A DNA stretch of 64,000 bases, taken from positions 819,227 to 883,226 of the forward strand of contig NZ_SMFX01000001.1 of NCBI RefSeq assembly GCF_004339085.1, given 5' to 3'. Source of the stretch: Thiogranum longum (GTDB taxonomy: Bacteria > Pseudomonadota > Gammaproteobacteria > DSM-19610). Below the pieces are notes generated by a model that did not search any database, was not told the origin of the DNA, and worked only from the letters and a program-made list of their open reading frames with translations. Below, one piece after another: positions 22,349 to 32,433 of the stretch (positions are counted from its first letter, which is position 1; every line of letters starts with the position of its first letter). The position numbers were made by a program, and so were the translations under genes.

Positions 22349-22795
22349 TCAGGAACAGTTATCCTTGAGATATTTCTTTGATTCATCGATACGGCGACGG
22401 GTTTCTTTCTCGTCAAGTCGCTGGACGCTGCCGTCCGGCATGCGATAACGACGGTTACCACCGCGTTCCAGCAGTTGCACGGTTTTACGCGCGTTGTCGC
22501 AATTCTGTTTCAGCTGCGCGGCACGTTCCTTTTCCTGGTTCGCCATCTGTGCGTTTTCCCGATCCTGGCCCTGTTTTTCCTCCAGCGCCTTGACGCGGTC
22601 CTGCAGGCCGGGGCCGGATTTACCGGACGACGAAGCGGGGGCGTGCGGTGTTTTCATCCGTTTGGCTTCGACCCCGGCAGGCGGGAACTGGCCGAACTGG
22701 GTGTTGCCATGTTCGTCTTTCCATTTATACATGGCGGCTTGGGCACCGGCCATGGCCAGTAACAGGATGCCTCCGATGAGTGTCTTAGCAATCAT
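22349..22795 (-). CDS. DUF4124 domain protein, exported
   Basis: A 148-residue protein with a signal peptide (MIAKTLIGGILLLAMAGAQA) and the DUF4124 start MYKWKDEHGNTQFGQFPPAG. A charged, probably coiled-coil part follows (residues 68-105), and the end is basic. Such proteins are common in Gammaproteobacteria with no assigned function. It lies 28 bases upstream of the MIF-like gene on the same strand. Confidence 0.8.
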   Translation of the reverse strand: MIAKTLIGGILLLAMAGAQAAMYKWKDEHGNTQFGQFPPAGVEAKRMKTPHAPASSSGKSGPGLQDRVKALEEKQGQDRENAQMANQEKERAAQLKQNCDNARKTVQLLERGGNRRYRMPDGSVQRLDEKETRRRIDESKKYLKDNCS

Positions 22796-22984
22796 GTAAA
22801 TCCCCTTGGTTGTCGTCGTATTTCAGATACTTACCACGCGGATACGTGCGCGGCAAGTAATGGGTTCACGGCCGCGGGAGGAAAACGTTGAGGGGGGCGG
22901 GTGAATTCATCAAAAACAGGTCTGGATTCTGTCTGAAAAGGGTGGCAATATTAGCCAGTTCTGAACCTGCACTTTTGTGCATGT

Positions 22985-23007
22985 GCCCGATATACGGGCT
23001 TTTTTTC
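22985..23007 (+). terminator. Intrinsic terminator or attenuator upstream of ilvB
   Basis: GCCCG-ATATA-CGGGC followed by eight T residues. It is oriented with ilvB and lies about 40 bases before its start, yet no plus-strand gene lies immediately upstream. It may therefore be an attenuator in the ilv leader. No leader peptide rich in Ile, Val or Leu was recognised. Confidence 0.7.
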
Positions 23008-23046
23008 TGGTTTTTATTTTTTGCCTGCACCCGGGAGACAAAACAG

Positions 23047-24741
23047 GTGGAGCTGACTGGCGCGGAAATTTTTGTACGTAGCCTCGAAGAGCAGGGGGTC
23101 AAGCATGTGTTTGGCTATCCCGGCGGCGCGGTGTTGCCGATTTATGATGCACTTGACCAGCAGGACAAGGTCGAGCACATCCTGGTGCGCCACGAACAGG
23201 CTGCCACACACGCCGCGGATGGCTATGCGCGCTCCACCGGCCGTCCCGGCGTAGTGCTGGTGACCTCGGGTCCCGGTGCGACCAATGCGGTGACAGGTAT
23301 TGCCACCGCCTACATGGATTCAATTCCAATGGTGATTTTCAGTGGCCAGGTGCCGACGGCGCTGATCGGTAACGATGCCTTTCAGGAAGTCGACAATATC
23401 GGCATCACGCGCCCCTGTGTGAAACACAACTTCCTGGTCAAGGATGTGAAGGATCTTGCGCTCACCATCCGCAAGGCATTTTATATCGCGACCACAGGTC
23501 GACCTGGCCCGGTGGTGGTCGATATTCCCAAGGACGTCAGTACGCTGAAGGCGGAGTTCCATTACCCGAAGCGCGTCAAAATGCGTTCCTACAACCCGGT
23601 CACCAAAGGGCACCCGCGGCAGATCAAAAAAGCTGTTGACCTGATGCTGTCGGCGAAACGGCCCATGCTGTACACCGGTGGTGGTGTGGTGGTTGGTAAT
23701 GCCAGTAAGCAGCTGGTGGAGATGACGAAGCTGCTGAACTTCCCGATTACCAACACACTGATGGGTCTTGGCGCCTACCCGGCGACGGACAAGCAGTTTG
23801 TCGGCATGCTGGGCATGCACGGGACATATGAAGCCAACATGTCCATGCATAACTGCGATGTGCTGATTGCGATCGGCGCGCGCTTCGACGACCGTGTCAC
23901 CGGTAATGTTGAAAAATTCTGTCCCTCGGCGAAGATCATTCACGTCGATATCGACCCGGCCAGTATCTCCAAGAATGTCGGTGTCGATGTACCGATCGTC
24001 GGACCGGTTGACCAGGTCCTTAAGGAAATGATCGCCCAGCTGATTACCAGCAAGGTGAAACCGGATGCGGCAGCGCTCAAGGCCTGGTGGAAGCAGATCA
24101 ACGAATGGCGCGCCATGGATTGCCTGAAATACAGTACCGATTGCGAGCACATCAAGCCGCAGGCGGTGGTCGAAACCCTGTACAAGGTGACAAAGGGCAA
24201 TGCCTTTGTGACCTCGGACGTGGGTCAGCACCAGATGTTTGCCGCGCAGTTCTACAAGTTCGACAAGCCGAACCGCTGGATCAATTCAGGTGGGCTGGGC
24301 ACCATGGGCTTCGGCCTGCCCTCGGCGATGGGCGTGCAGATCGCGCATCCCAAAAGCACCGTGGCCTGCATCACCGGTGAGGGCAGCATCCAGATGTGCA
24401 TCCAGGAACTGTCGACCTGCCTGCAGTACGGGTTGCCAATCAAGATCATTAACCTGAATAACGGGTTTCTCGGTATGGTGCGTCAGTGGCAGGAATTCTT
24501 TTACCAGGGGCGCTACGCAAGTTCGTACATGGAGTCATTGCCGGATTTTGTCAAGCTGGCCGAGGCCTACGGGCACGTCGGCATGCAGATCAGCAAGCCG
24601 GAAGATGTCGAGGGCGCACTGAAGGAAGCCATGAAGCTGAAAGATCGCCTGGTGTTCATGGATTTTCTGATTGACCCGAACGAGAATGTATACCCGATGA
24701 TCCCGGCCGGCGCCGGCCTGAACGAAATGATACTGGTGTAA
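23047..24741 (+). CDS. ilvB: Acetolactate synthase large subunit
   Basis: A 564-residue ThDP enzyme that condenses two pyruvates (or pyruvate with 2-oxobutyrate), the first common step of branched-chain amino acid synthesis. It has the glutamate-bearing [14 protein letters not shown] and [18 protein letters not shown] blocks, and the ThDP motif [29 protein letters not shown]. The GTG at 23047 is chosen because GGGAG precedes it and the protein then opens [17 protein letters not shown] as in the family; an ATG at 22888 would add 53 residues spanning the terminator hairpin. First gene of ilvB-ilvN-ilvC. Confidence 0.95.
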   Translation: MELTGAEIFVRSLEEQGVKHVFGYPGGAVLPIYDALDQQDKVEHILVRHEQAATHAADGYARSTGRPGVVLVTSGPGATNAVTGIATAYMDSIPMVIFSGQVPTALIGNDAFQEVDNIGITRPCVKHNFLVKDVKDLALTIRKAFYIATTGRPGPVVVDIPKDVSTLKAEFHYPKRVKMRSYNPVTKGHPRQIKKAVDLMLSAKRPMLYTGGGVVVGNASKQLVEMTKLLNFPITNTLMGLGAYPATDKQFVGMLGMHGTYEANMSMHNCDVLIAIGARFDDRVTGNVEKFCPSAKIIHVDIDPASISKNVGVDVPIVGPVDQVLKEMIAQLITSKVKPDAAALKAWWKQINEWRAMDCLKYSTDCEHIKPQAVVETLYKVTKGNAFVTSDVGQHQMFAAQFYKFDKPNRWINSGGLGTMGFGLPSAMGVQIAHPKSTVACITGEGSIQMCIQELSTCLQYGLPIKIINLNNGFLGMVRQWQEFFYQGRYASSYMESLPDFVKLAEAYGHVGMQISKPEDVEGALKEAMKLKDRLVFMDFLIDPNENVYPMIPAGAGLNEMILV

Positions 24742-24743
24742 CG

Positions 24744-26290
<1,547 letters not shown>

Positions 26291-26302
26291 CCCGTAATCA
26301 CA

Positions 26303-26330
26303 GGGGCTGCCGTTGCAGCCCCTTTTCTTT
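26303..26330 (+). terminator. Intrinsic terminator after ilvC
   Basis: GGGGCTGC-CGTT-GCAGCCCC followed by TTTTCTTT, an eight-base GC-rich stem with a U-tract. It separates ilvBNC from the phospholipid genes, though some readthrough is likely. Confidence 0.9.
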
Positions 26331-26344
26331 CCGAGCCCCACGCT

Positions 26345-26959
26345 ATGGCGACAGGCCGTTACCCCTACTTTTCCCGTGCCGGCTGGTTGCCGTTTCTGCT
26401 GTTTGCCATTACCGGGTTTGTTGTCGGAAATGCCGTCGGCTGGCTCTGGTCGTCGCCTTTCTGGCTGCTCTGCCTGTTTGTCCTGTTTATCTACCGGGAT
26501 CCGTATCGCGATATACCGGCGAGTCCGCTTGCCGTTGTGAGCCCTGCCGATGGTATTGTTTCTCAGGTGGAAAACGTTCGTGATCCGTATCTGGATCGTG
26601 ATGCAATTCGCGTCCTGATCAATATGAGCCATATTGGTGTGTACAGCACGCGTAGTCCGGTGGAAGGAAAAGTCATGAAGCCGCCATACGATGGGGGTGC
26701 CGACCGACCACACGGCGTGTGGCTGAAAACCGACGAGGATGATGACCTGGTGATTGTCATGCATCGCAGTCCCTTGCACAATCTGCCGCGCTGCTATGTG
26801 GGTATAGGAGAACGGCTCGGGCAGGGGCAGCGCTGTGGATTTATCCCGATGGGCGGACAGGTCGAGATCTATTTGCCGTGTAACAGTCGTGTGCAGGTAA
26901 AGGCCGGCTCGCACGTACGGGCCGGATCTGATGTAATAGCCCTTCTGGTCCACAAATAG
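26345..26959 (+). CDS. Phosphatidylserine decarboxylase-like protein without the pyruvoyl serine
   Basis: A 204-residue Psd-family protein with two N-terminal membrane helices and the conserved VVSPADGIV block. Family members self-cleave at a Gly-Ser bond (FGSR in short Psd, LGST in long Psd) to make the pyruvoyl cofactor. Here the aligned segment is CGFIPMGGQVEIYLP: the serine is replaced by glycine. The DVHVNR-type block also reads HIGVYSTRSP. It is followed by pssA, the usual partner. It may be inactive as a decarboxylase or have another role. The family assignment is firm; loss of activity is inference. Confidence 0.8.
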   Translation: MATGRYPYFSRAGWLPFLLFAITGFVVGNAVGWLWSSPFWLLCLFVLFIYRDPYRDIPASPLAVVSPADGIVSQVENVRDPYLDRDAIRVLINMSHIGVYSTRSPVEGKVMKPPYDGGADRPHGVWLKTDEDDDLVIVMHRSPLHNLPRCYVGIGERLGQGQRCGFIPMGGQVEIYLPCNSRVQVKAGSHVRAGSDVIALLVHK

Positions 26960-26980
26960 GCTTCGCGCCCGGGCAACAGT

Positions 26981-27751
26981 ATGGACGAAGAACAGCAGAC
27001 CCGACCTCGTCGCAGGGGTATCTATCTCCTTCCCAACCTGTTTACCACGGCAGGTTTGTTTGCCGGGTTCTACGCCATTGTGTCGGCCATGAGCGGTAAC
27101 TTCGAGGTGGCGGCGATCGCCATCTTTGTTGCCATGGTTATGGACGGAATCGATGGCCGTGTTGCACGCCTGACCAATACCCAGAGTGAATTCGGTGTCC
27201 AGTACGACAGCCTGTCGGACATGGTGTGTTTCGGACTCGCGCCTTCACTGATTATTTTCGAGTGGGCGCTGCGCAGCATGATCGAGCAGGGCTGGATCTG
27301 GAACAAGTTAGGCTGGTTGTCGGCGTTTGTGTATACCGCCGGTGCAGCACTGCGCCTGGCACGATTCAATACCCAGGTTGGCAGTGCAGACAAACACTAT
27401 TTTCAGGGATTGCCGAGTCCTTCGGCTGCCGCTGTGCTGGCCGGACTGGTGTGGTTCAGTGAAGACAATAACCTCAGTGGTGAGGATATGTGGATGGTTG
27501 GTGCAGTACTGGCCGCCGCCATGGGTGCACTGATGGTCAGCAACGTGCGCTACTACAGCTTCAAGGAAATCGATTTCAAGAATCGGGTGCCGTTCGTGGC
27601 ACTGGTGCTTACGGTTTTCGTGTTTGTAGTGATTTCCAGCCACCCGCCCAGTGTGCTGTTTTTCGGTTTCCTGTTATATGTAATCTCCGGGCCGGTATTG
27701 ACGCTCTACCAGATACGTCAGCGTCGGCGTCAGCGCCGTCAGTCCCAGTAG
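26981..27751 (+). CDS. pssA: CDP-diacylglycerol-serine O-phosphatidyltransferase
   Basis: A 256-residue integral membrane enzyme of the CDP-alcohol phosphotransferase family (bacterial/archaeal PssA type II). The signature DGxxAR-x8-G-x3-D-x3-D is seen as DGIDGRVARLT...GVQYDSLSD. It makes phosphatidylserine from CDP-diacylglycerol and serine. A ribosome site is weak, but it lies 21 bases after the Psd-like gene. The two form the psd-pssA pair common in Proteobacteria. Confidence 0.93.
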   Translation: MDEEQQTRPRRRGIYLLPNLFTTAGLFAGFYAIVSAMSGNFEVAAIAIFVAMVMDGIDGRVARLTNTQSEFGVQYDSLSDMVCFGLAPSLIIFEWALRSMIEQGWIWNKLGWLSAFVYTAGAALRLARFNTQVGSADKHYFQGLPSPSAAAVLAGLVWFSEDNNLSGEDMWMVGAVLAAAMGALMVSNVRYYSFKEIDFKNRVPFVALVLTVFVFVVISSHPPSVLFFGFLLYVISGPVLTLYQIRQRRRQRRQSQ

Positions 27752-27849
27752 GTAATATCGTGTATACGTGCGGAAATTTTCTTAATTTTCGCCATATAAA
27801 TTAGCAATAACGCTAAAACTATATAAAATAATACTAAATTTAGCAGTAT

Positions 27850-27880
27850 TGACAAGTATAAATCTGGGCTATACTTGTCA
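27850..27880. promoter_or_regulatory. Operator palindrome before hipBA
   Basis: Perfect 11-base arms TGACAAGTATA (27850-27860) and TATACTTGTCA (27870-27880) with a nine-base spacer. A TTGACA and a TATACT lie within it, 15 bases apart, so a bound repressor would cover the promoter. It ends four bases before the hipB ATG. HipB-type proteins usually repress their own operon from such a site. Confidence 0.75.
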
Positions 27881-27883
27881 CAT

Positions 27884-28147
27884 ATGACCATATCTATTCA
27901 AAAACATGACACCGTGGTTGCTGGTCTGATGCAGGATATTCTTCGTCAGGCACAGGACCGTGGCTGGTCGCAGGGCGAGCTGGCCGAGCGCGCTTCGGTT
28001 CCCGATTCCAGTATTTCCCGTATTAAAAGAACAGGGCGCGCGGATCTCGCCACGTTGGCCAGACTGGCCAGTGCGGTGGGGCTCAGGTTGACGCTGGTAC
28101 CGGACAGTGACTTTACGGAAAAACTGACGCGGGGTGATCTGTTCTGA
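27884..28147 (+). CDS. hipB: HipB-like antitoxin, HTH domain
   Basis: An 87-residue HTH-XRE protein. The helix-turn-helix runs QGELAERASVPDSSISRIKRTGRADLATLARLASAVGL. It should bind the palindrome at 27850-27880 and neutralise the adjacent HipA-like kinase. The ATG at 27884 is preferred to a TTG at 27875 that would lie inside the operator. Its stop overlaps the hipA start (TGATG). A generic phage repressor-like protein is excluded by the hipA neighbour. Confidence 0.82.
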   Translation: MTISIQKHDTVVAGLMQDILRQAQDRGWSQGELAERASVPDSSISRIKRTGRADLATLARLASAVGLRLTLVPDSDFTEKLTRGDLF

Positions 28148-29505
28148 TGCAGGATGTGCAGTTCAGTATCTGGACCCGGGCCGGCGGGCAAGCGGTGAAG
28201 ATGGGTAGTCTCTATGTCACAGACACCGAGGCACGCTTTTCCTATACGGCGGACTTCGTGGACAGTGGTCTGCCTGGCCTGAGCCTGGTTTATTCACCAC
28301 AACTGTTTGCAGAAACAACCATAGTTCACCACCAGAGTGGTTCGTTGCATCCGCGCTTTCGCGCATTAATACCTCCCGCCGATGAGCAGAATTTCCAGCG
28401 CAAGCTGATGCTGGCTTTTTTACGTGAGAAGGGTGTTGAGCCGGGCAGTGGCTTTGCGGCGGATCTTGCCTTGCTGGCCCATACCGGTCACGGCGGGATC
28501 GGTCATGTCGATGTATTCCCCGATGACGATGCCGCGCAGCGCTGGTATACCAGCGATGATAGCGGTCCACTGGTACCGATCGGCGATCGTTTCGGTTTCT
28601 CGCTCAAGGACATGATTTCCTGGCTGGATGCGGATGCACGATTTATTCTCGAAAGCCTGGGACCGACACCGTCGGTGGGTGGTGCAATCCCCAAGTTACT
28701 GGTGGCGATACCGGCGGAAGGTTGGGACGGCCGCATCAGTCTGCCAAATCGTATAGCGCGCGATGATCGTATCGATGTGGTGCTCAAGATCGAACGTACC
28801 CAGGCGTACCCCGGGCTTGCTGCACTCGAGGCGCTGGCGCTCGATCTGCATCGCGAAGCCGGTTTTAAAACGCCGCGTTACTGGTTTGCCGAAGTTGGCG
28901 GGCTACCGGCGCTGGCGGTGGAGCGCTTCGACCGCAGTGATGACGGGAACCCGTTACCGATGGAAAGCCTGTATTCACTGCTGGCCTCCGGTGCCAGAGA
29001 TATTGTCCGGCACACGGACGGTTCCCTGGATCGCATCGGCAAAGTGATAGACCTGGCGGAACCCTTGCTGATGGCGGATAAAAAAACCGCAAGAATACAT
29101 CTGCTGGAGCGTCTGTTGCTGGCCCTGTTAACGGGCAACGGTGATATGCACCTCGAGAACCTGTCGCTTATCGGCGCGGAAGGCAAGGCGCAATTTTCAC
29201 CTGTCTACGATCCGACGCCCATGCGGGCCTATAGTATGCACAACATGCTGTGCGCCGTGACATTCGGGGAATACGGTGAACACCCGGACGAGGACGACCC
29301 CCTGCAGGCAGCGTGTATACAGTTTGCGCATAACATCGGCCTGCGGCGTGCAGACCTGGGGCGTTGTGTAGAACGTCTGCTGGAGGTGACGGCAGGTTAT
29401 GGCGAGCGAGTCGGAGCGCTGGACACTTTACCCGGCGAGAATCGCGAACGCCTGGAAGGGATTCATCGGGACATGCGGCAGCGTTTGCGCGGGCTGCAAT
29501 TATAA
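28147..29505 (+). CDS. hipA: HipA-like serine/threonine kinase toxin
   Basis: A 452-residue HipA-family kinase. An N-terminal HipA_N-like domain is followed by the kinase core: P-loop-like TPSVGGAIPKLLVAI, catalytic GNGDMHLENLSLIG and Mg2+ block FSPVYDPTPMRAY. In E. coli HipA, the kinase phosphorylates glutamyl-tRNA synthetase and induces persistence. HipA families differ in target, so the target here is unknown. The catalytic aspartate and asparagine are present, so it looks intact. Coupled to hipB with a one-base overlap. Confidence 0.86.
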   Translation: MQDVQFSIWTRAGGQAVKMGSLYVTDTEARFSYTADFVDSGLPGLSLVYSPQLFAETTIVHHQSGSLHPRFRALIPPADEQNFQRKLMLAFLREKGVEPGSGFAADLALLAHTGHGGIGHVDVFPDDDAAQRWYTSDDSGPLVPIGDRFGFSLKDMISWLDADARFILESLGPTPSVGGAIPKLLVAIPAEGWDGRISLPNRIARDDRIDVVLKIERTQAYPGLAALEALALDLHREAGFKTPRYWFAEVGGLPALAVERFDRSDDGNPLPMESLYSLLASGARDIVRHTDGSLDRIGKVIDLAEPLLMADKKTARIHLLERLLLALLTGNGDMHLENLSLIGAEGKAQFSPVYDPTPMRAYSMHNMLCAVTFGEYGEHPDEDDPLQAACIQFAHNIGLRRADLGRCVERLLEVTAGYGERVGALDTLPGENRERLEGIHRDMRQRLRGLQL

Positions 29506-29523
29506 GCAAGGCCGGAATAATTC

Positions 29524-29602
29524 GTCATTGCGAGCGTAGCGCGGCAATCTTTCTGGCCAGGTGCCAGTCTGTGTGAGATTGCCGCGCTACGCTCGCAATG
29601 AC
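29524..29602. repeat. Palindromic intergenic repeat, CATTGCGAGC family, copy 2
   Basis: Perfect 27-base arms starting GTCATTGCGAGCGTAGCGCG (29524-29550) and mirrored at 29576-29602, separated by 25 bases. Compared with copies 1 and 3, one base pair of the arm is changed in both arms (GCGTAGCGC versus GCGCAGCGC), a compensatory change that keeps the stem. It lies between the convergent hipA and HD-GYP genes. Confidence 0.85.
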
Positions 29603-29604
29603 GA

Positions 29605-31680
29605 TTAGTCCTGGTTCGTATTATCAACCCAGTCCGACCAGTCGCTGCGATTCTCGGCGACATGGAACAGGGCTGCAACCACATGACGGTCATACTTGCT
29701 GCCGGCTTCCTGCAGTAACTGGTCCAGTGCCTGTTCGATGCTCACAGCCTGCCGGTAGGCGCGCGGGCTGACCAGCGCAACAAAGGCATTGGCTACCGCC
29801 AGTATGCGTGCGGTCAGAATAATCTCGTCGCCACGCAGGTGATCGGGATAACCGCTGCCATCCATATGTTCCTGCTTCTGGCGGATGGTGTCGAGTACCG
29901 GGCCATCGAAGTCCAGGTCCTCGAGCAACTCCACGCCAAACTGGACGTGGCGCTGCAGCAGTGCCTGTTCTGCCTCGGTCAGTGGCGAACGTTTTGTCAG
30001 AACTTCCTTTGGAACAAATATCTTGCCCAGGTTGGCCAGGCTTGCGGCGAGGTCGAGGGATTGCCGTTGTTGTTCGTCGAGGTTCAGCTCGGCAGCTACT
30101 GCATTGGCAACTTCCACCATGCGTGCGGTGTGATCGGCGGAGTAGGGGTCATGCAGATCGACGACATGCATGAGGGTTGCGACCAGGCGGCGTAGCAGTT
30201 CGGCATGTTTCTGCTGTGCCTGCTGCAAGTCCGTGATGTCGTGCAGTACCAGTAATACGGCATTGTCGCGTTTGCCAACCCGATCGACCGGAATCGCGGA
30301 GCACTGAAAGGTTCGTGTTGTTTCGGTGAGCGTGAGTTCAAGCGTATCGTGATGGCTTTTGCGGTCTGACTGCACCTGTTCAACAAGACGGTTTAACGGC
30401 GCGGCATTCGCCGGTCCCAGTACGCCTGTCAGGGAGTTTCCAACCAGTTCCTGTGGCCTTGCGCCTGTCGTGCTGGCGATGAGGCTGTTGGCGAACAGAA
30501 CCTGCTGCTGTTCGTCGAGCAGCAGGATATGCGCTTCGGTATTGTCGGTTACAGCGTGCAGCAGTTCGGTCTGGTTCTGGAGTTCGTGGGTTTTTGCGCG
30601 CAGTTCATCGGCATCCTGCATGGCGCGTACGCTGCTGCCATGCCGCCAGGCGGCGACCAGAATGGCGGCAATGAAAAACAGCAACAGCGAGAAAGTGATA
30701 ATCAGCGAACGGCGGTGGCGGTTGGACTCCTGCAGTGCCTGGGCGGCGTTGACCTCTTGCACCAGAACCCATGGCAGTGAACGTAGCGGGCGGCTGGTGG
30801 CAAGTACCGGTTCACCCCGGTAATTGGTAAATTCACCGAACTGACCAGGTTGCATGACCGCGCGGGCGGCCGCAAGTCCTTCACGATCGAGAGGGAGTGT
30901 CTTGCGTGTCGGGATGCCGCCCGAGGCTGTCGGCGACAGGTAGACGACCTGCGCGTCCTGTTTTGTAACCAGTAGCGATTCATCGCTGGGCGCCACCGGT
31001 ACACCGCGGCGCAGCAACGGGTAGATGCTGCGTGCTGCACTATACACACCGAACACAATACCGCTGTGGCTCTGGCCGGATTCGGCGCCGATGACGACCG
31101 GAACAGGAACGGCGATACCAAACAGTACACGGTCGTGCGAGTCGGTGACCAGTTGAGAGTATTGTGTTTCGCCGGTTTGTAGTGCCTTGTCGAGGGCAAG
31201 CTGGAAGGCCTTGCCGATCTCCGGCATGCCCCGGGTAGCGGCAACAAGACGCCGGTTGTTATCGAACAGTGCAAGTCCCGTGTCATGGCGCTGCGGCAGA
31301 TTGGCCGGAATGGCCGGTTGTCCGCTATCGGGAGCAAGTCCGGAACGTTCGGCGCTGGCGATAATCAGATTGCGCAGGTAGGTCAGTTGTGCGGGCTCGG
31401 CGGAATTTTCTTTTTGTTCGCGTTGCGAGAGTTGCCACAGGTAGAGTTGCACGGAGGCATTGTTGGCCAGTTCGCCAAGTGTTCCACGTTGTTTGCCCAG
31501 CCAGCTTTCGATAGCTTCAACGCGTGTTTCGGCCACCAGCCCGAGGCGAATGGCCCAGTCATCCAGGTCACGCTGCCTTTCCCTGTTGACATAGGCATTG
31601 ATCAGCAGACCGCCCACCAGCAGTATGCTGGCCAGTATCAGTATGCCTTTGCGGATCTGTTGTGTATCTGTCTGGTTCAA
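29605..31680 (-). CDS. Membrane sensor with PAS and degenerate HD-GYP domain
   Basis: A 691-residue protein. Helices near residues 12-30 and 327-350 bracket a periplasmic sensor of about 300 residues (dCache-like in size). A cytoplasmic PAS domain lies near residues 375-495 and an HD-GYP domain near 500-690. GSGYP and the GYP part are present, but the metal site is eroded: canonical LHDIGK reads LANLGK (H and D to A549 and N550), HHE reads KQE, and the ADxxDAL block reads ANAFVAL. It is therefore probably not an active c-di-GMP phosphodiesterase and may act as a receptor. It lies 18 bases downstream of a LapG-like protease gene. Confidence 0.8.
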   Translation of the reverse strand: MNQTDTQQIRKGILILASILLVGGLLINAYVNRERQRDLDDWAIRLGLVAETRVEAIESWLGKQRGTLGELANNASVQLYLWQLSQREQKENSAEPAQLTYLRNLIIASAERSGLAPDSGQPAIPANLPQRHDTGLALFDNNRRLVAATRGMPEIGKAFQLALDKALQTGETQYSQLVTDSHDRVLFGIAVPVPVVIGAESGQSHSGIVFGVYSAARSIYPLLRRGVPVAPSDESLLVTKQDAQVVYLSPTASGGIPTRKTLPLDREGLAAARAVMQPGQFGEFTNYRGEPVLATSRPLRSLPWVLVQEVNAAQALQESNRHRRSLIITFSLLLFFIAAILVAAWRHGSSVRAMQDADELRAKTHELQNQTELLHAVTDNTEAHILLLDEQQQVLFANSLIASTTGARPQELVGNSLTGVLGPANAAPLNRLVEQVQSDRKSHHDTLELTLTETTRTFQCSAIPVDRVGKRDNAVLLVLHDITDLQQAQQKHAELLRRLVATLMHVVDLHDPYSADHTARMVEVANAVAAELNLDEQQRQSLDLAASLANLGKIFVPKEVLTKRSPLTEAEQALLQRHVQFGVELLEDLDFDGPVLDTIRQKQEHMDGSGYPDHLRGDEIILTARILAVANAFVALVSPRAYRQAVSIEQALDQLLQEAGSKYDRHVVAALFHVAENRSDWSDWVDNTNQD

Positions 31681-31698
31681 ATGATCGTTGCGTCCGTG

Positions 31699-32355
31699 TC
31701 AGTTACTCAGGTGGATCCACCAGTGTGATTCGTTGATCGAGTATACCGGTGCATAGTGCACGATTTTCCGGTGCGAGATGACTTCGCTGGTCTGGTTGTC
31801 CAGGATCAGGATATCATCATGGTCCGCAACGGCCAGTACCGCGTGTGGAATCCGCAGGTTGGTGTCCTGCAATACCACAATGCGCAGGCTGTCCTGGTCA
31901 AATCCGAGCCATAGCAGCGAAAACATTTTGGTGATGGCGTAGTCCTCGCAGTCACCGTTGTTATAGAGAAATTCCTTTGGGACCGCCCAGTAGTCTTCGA
32001 TGCCATAGTTGTCTATGTCCAGCACGTAGGGCTTGTTGTTGGCATACCGGTTTACGGCCTCCAGCTGTTTGTCGCGTGGCAAATGCTTGAGAGATTCGAG
32101 AAATGTCAGCCAGTTCCGCAAGTGGCAGCGATCCAGTTTTGCGCTTGAGCAGTCGCCTTCCGGCACATCGATTAATATATGCCTTTCAAGCGCTTGGACC
32201 CATTGTCCGAAGATAGCGGTGTCGGATTGAAGGGTCTGCTGGTAGCCGAAAAGGTTGGTGGGGAACGCTGCAGGGGAGGCCTGAGCAGAAGGGTACAGTA
32301 CCATCAGTGCGGCAAGCACCAGACCGGGCCAGGGAAGCAGGGATCGAATGTTCAA
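31699..32355 (-). CDS. LapG-like transglutaminase-type cysteine protease
   Basis: A 218-residue protein with a signal peptide (LLPWPGLVLAALMVLYPSAQA) and the bacterial transglutaminase-like cysteine proteinase fold. The triad is visible: Cys in YNNGDCEDYAITK, His in RIPHAVLAVAD and Asp in ILILDNQTSE. LapG in Pseudomonas is a periplasmic protease that releases large adhesins and is held by the c-di-GMP receptor LapD. This protein is upstream of the degenerate HD-GYP sensor in a two-gene unit. No LapD (GGDEF-EAL) is adjacent. Confidence 0.82.
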   Translation of the reverse strand: MNIRSLLPWPGLVLAALMVLYPSAQASPAAFPTNLFGYQQTLQSDTAIFGQWVQALERHILIDVPEGDCSSAKLDRCHLRNWLTFLESLKHLPRDKQLEAVNRYANNKPYVLDIDNYGIEDYWAVPKEFLYNNGDCEDYAITKMFSLLWLGFDQDSLRIVVLQDTNLRIPHAVLAVADHDDILILDNQTSEVISHRKIVHYAPVYSINESHWWIHLSN

Positions 32356-32433
32356 TTGTTTTTGCCAGTTAATTCTTTATAATATTTTGGTAATATACAG
32401 CATAATAAGCACAAAACTAACTGGGGAAGCGTC

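Noticed and set aside
22888-23046. N-terminal extension of IlvB
   Set aside because: The added 53 residues span a terminator hairpin and U-tract and do not resemble IlvB. The GTG at 23047 has a ribosome site.
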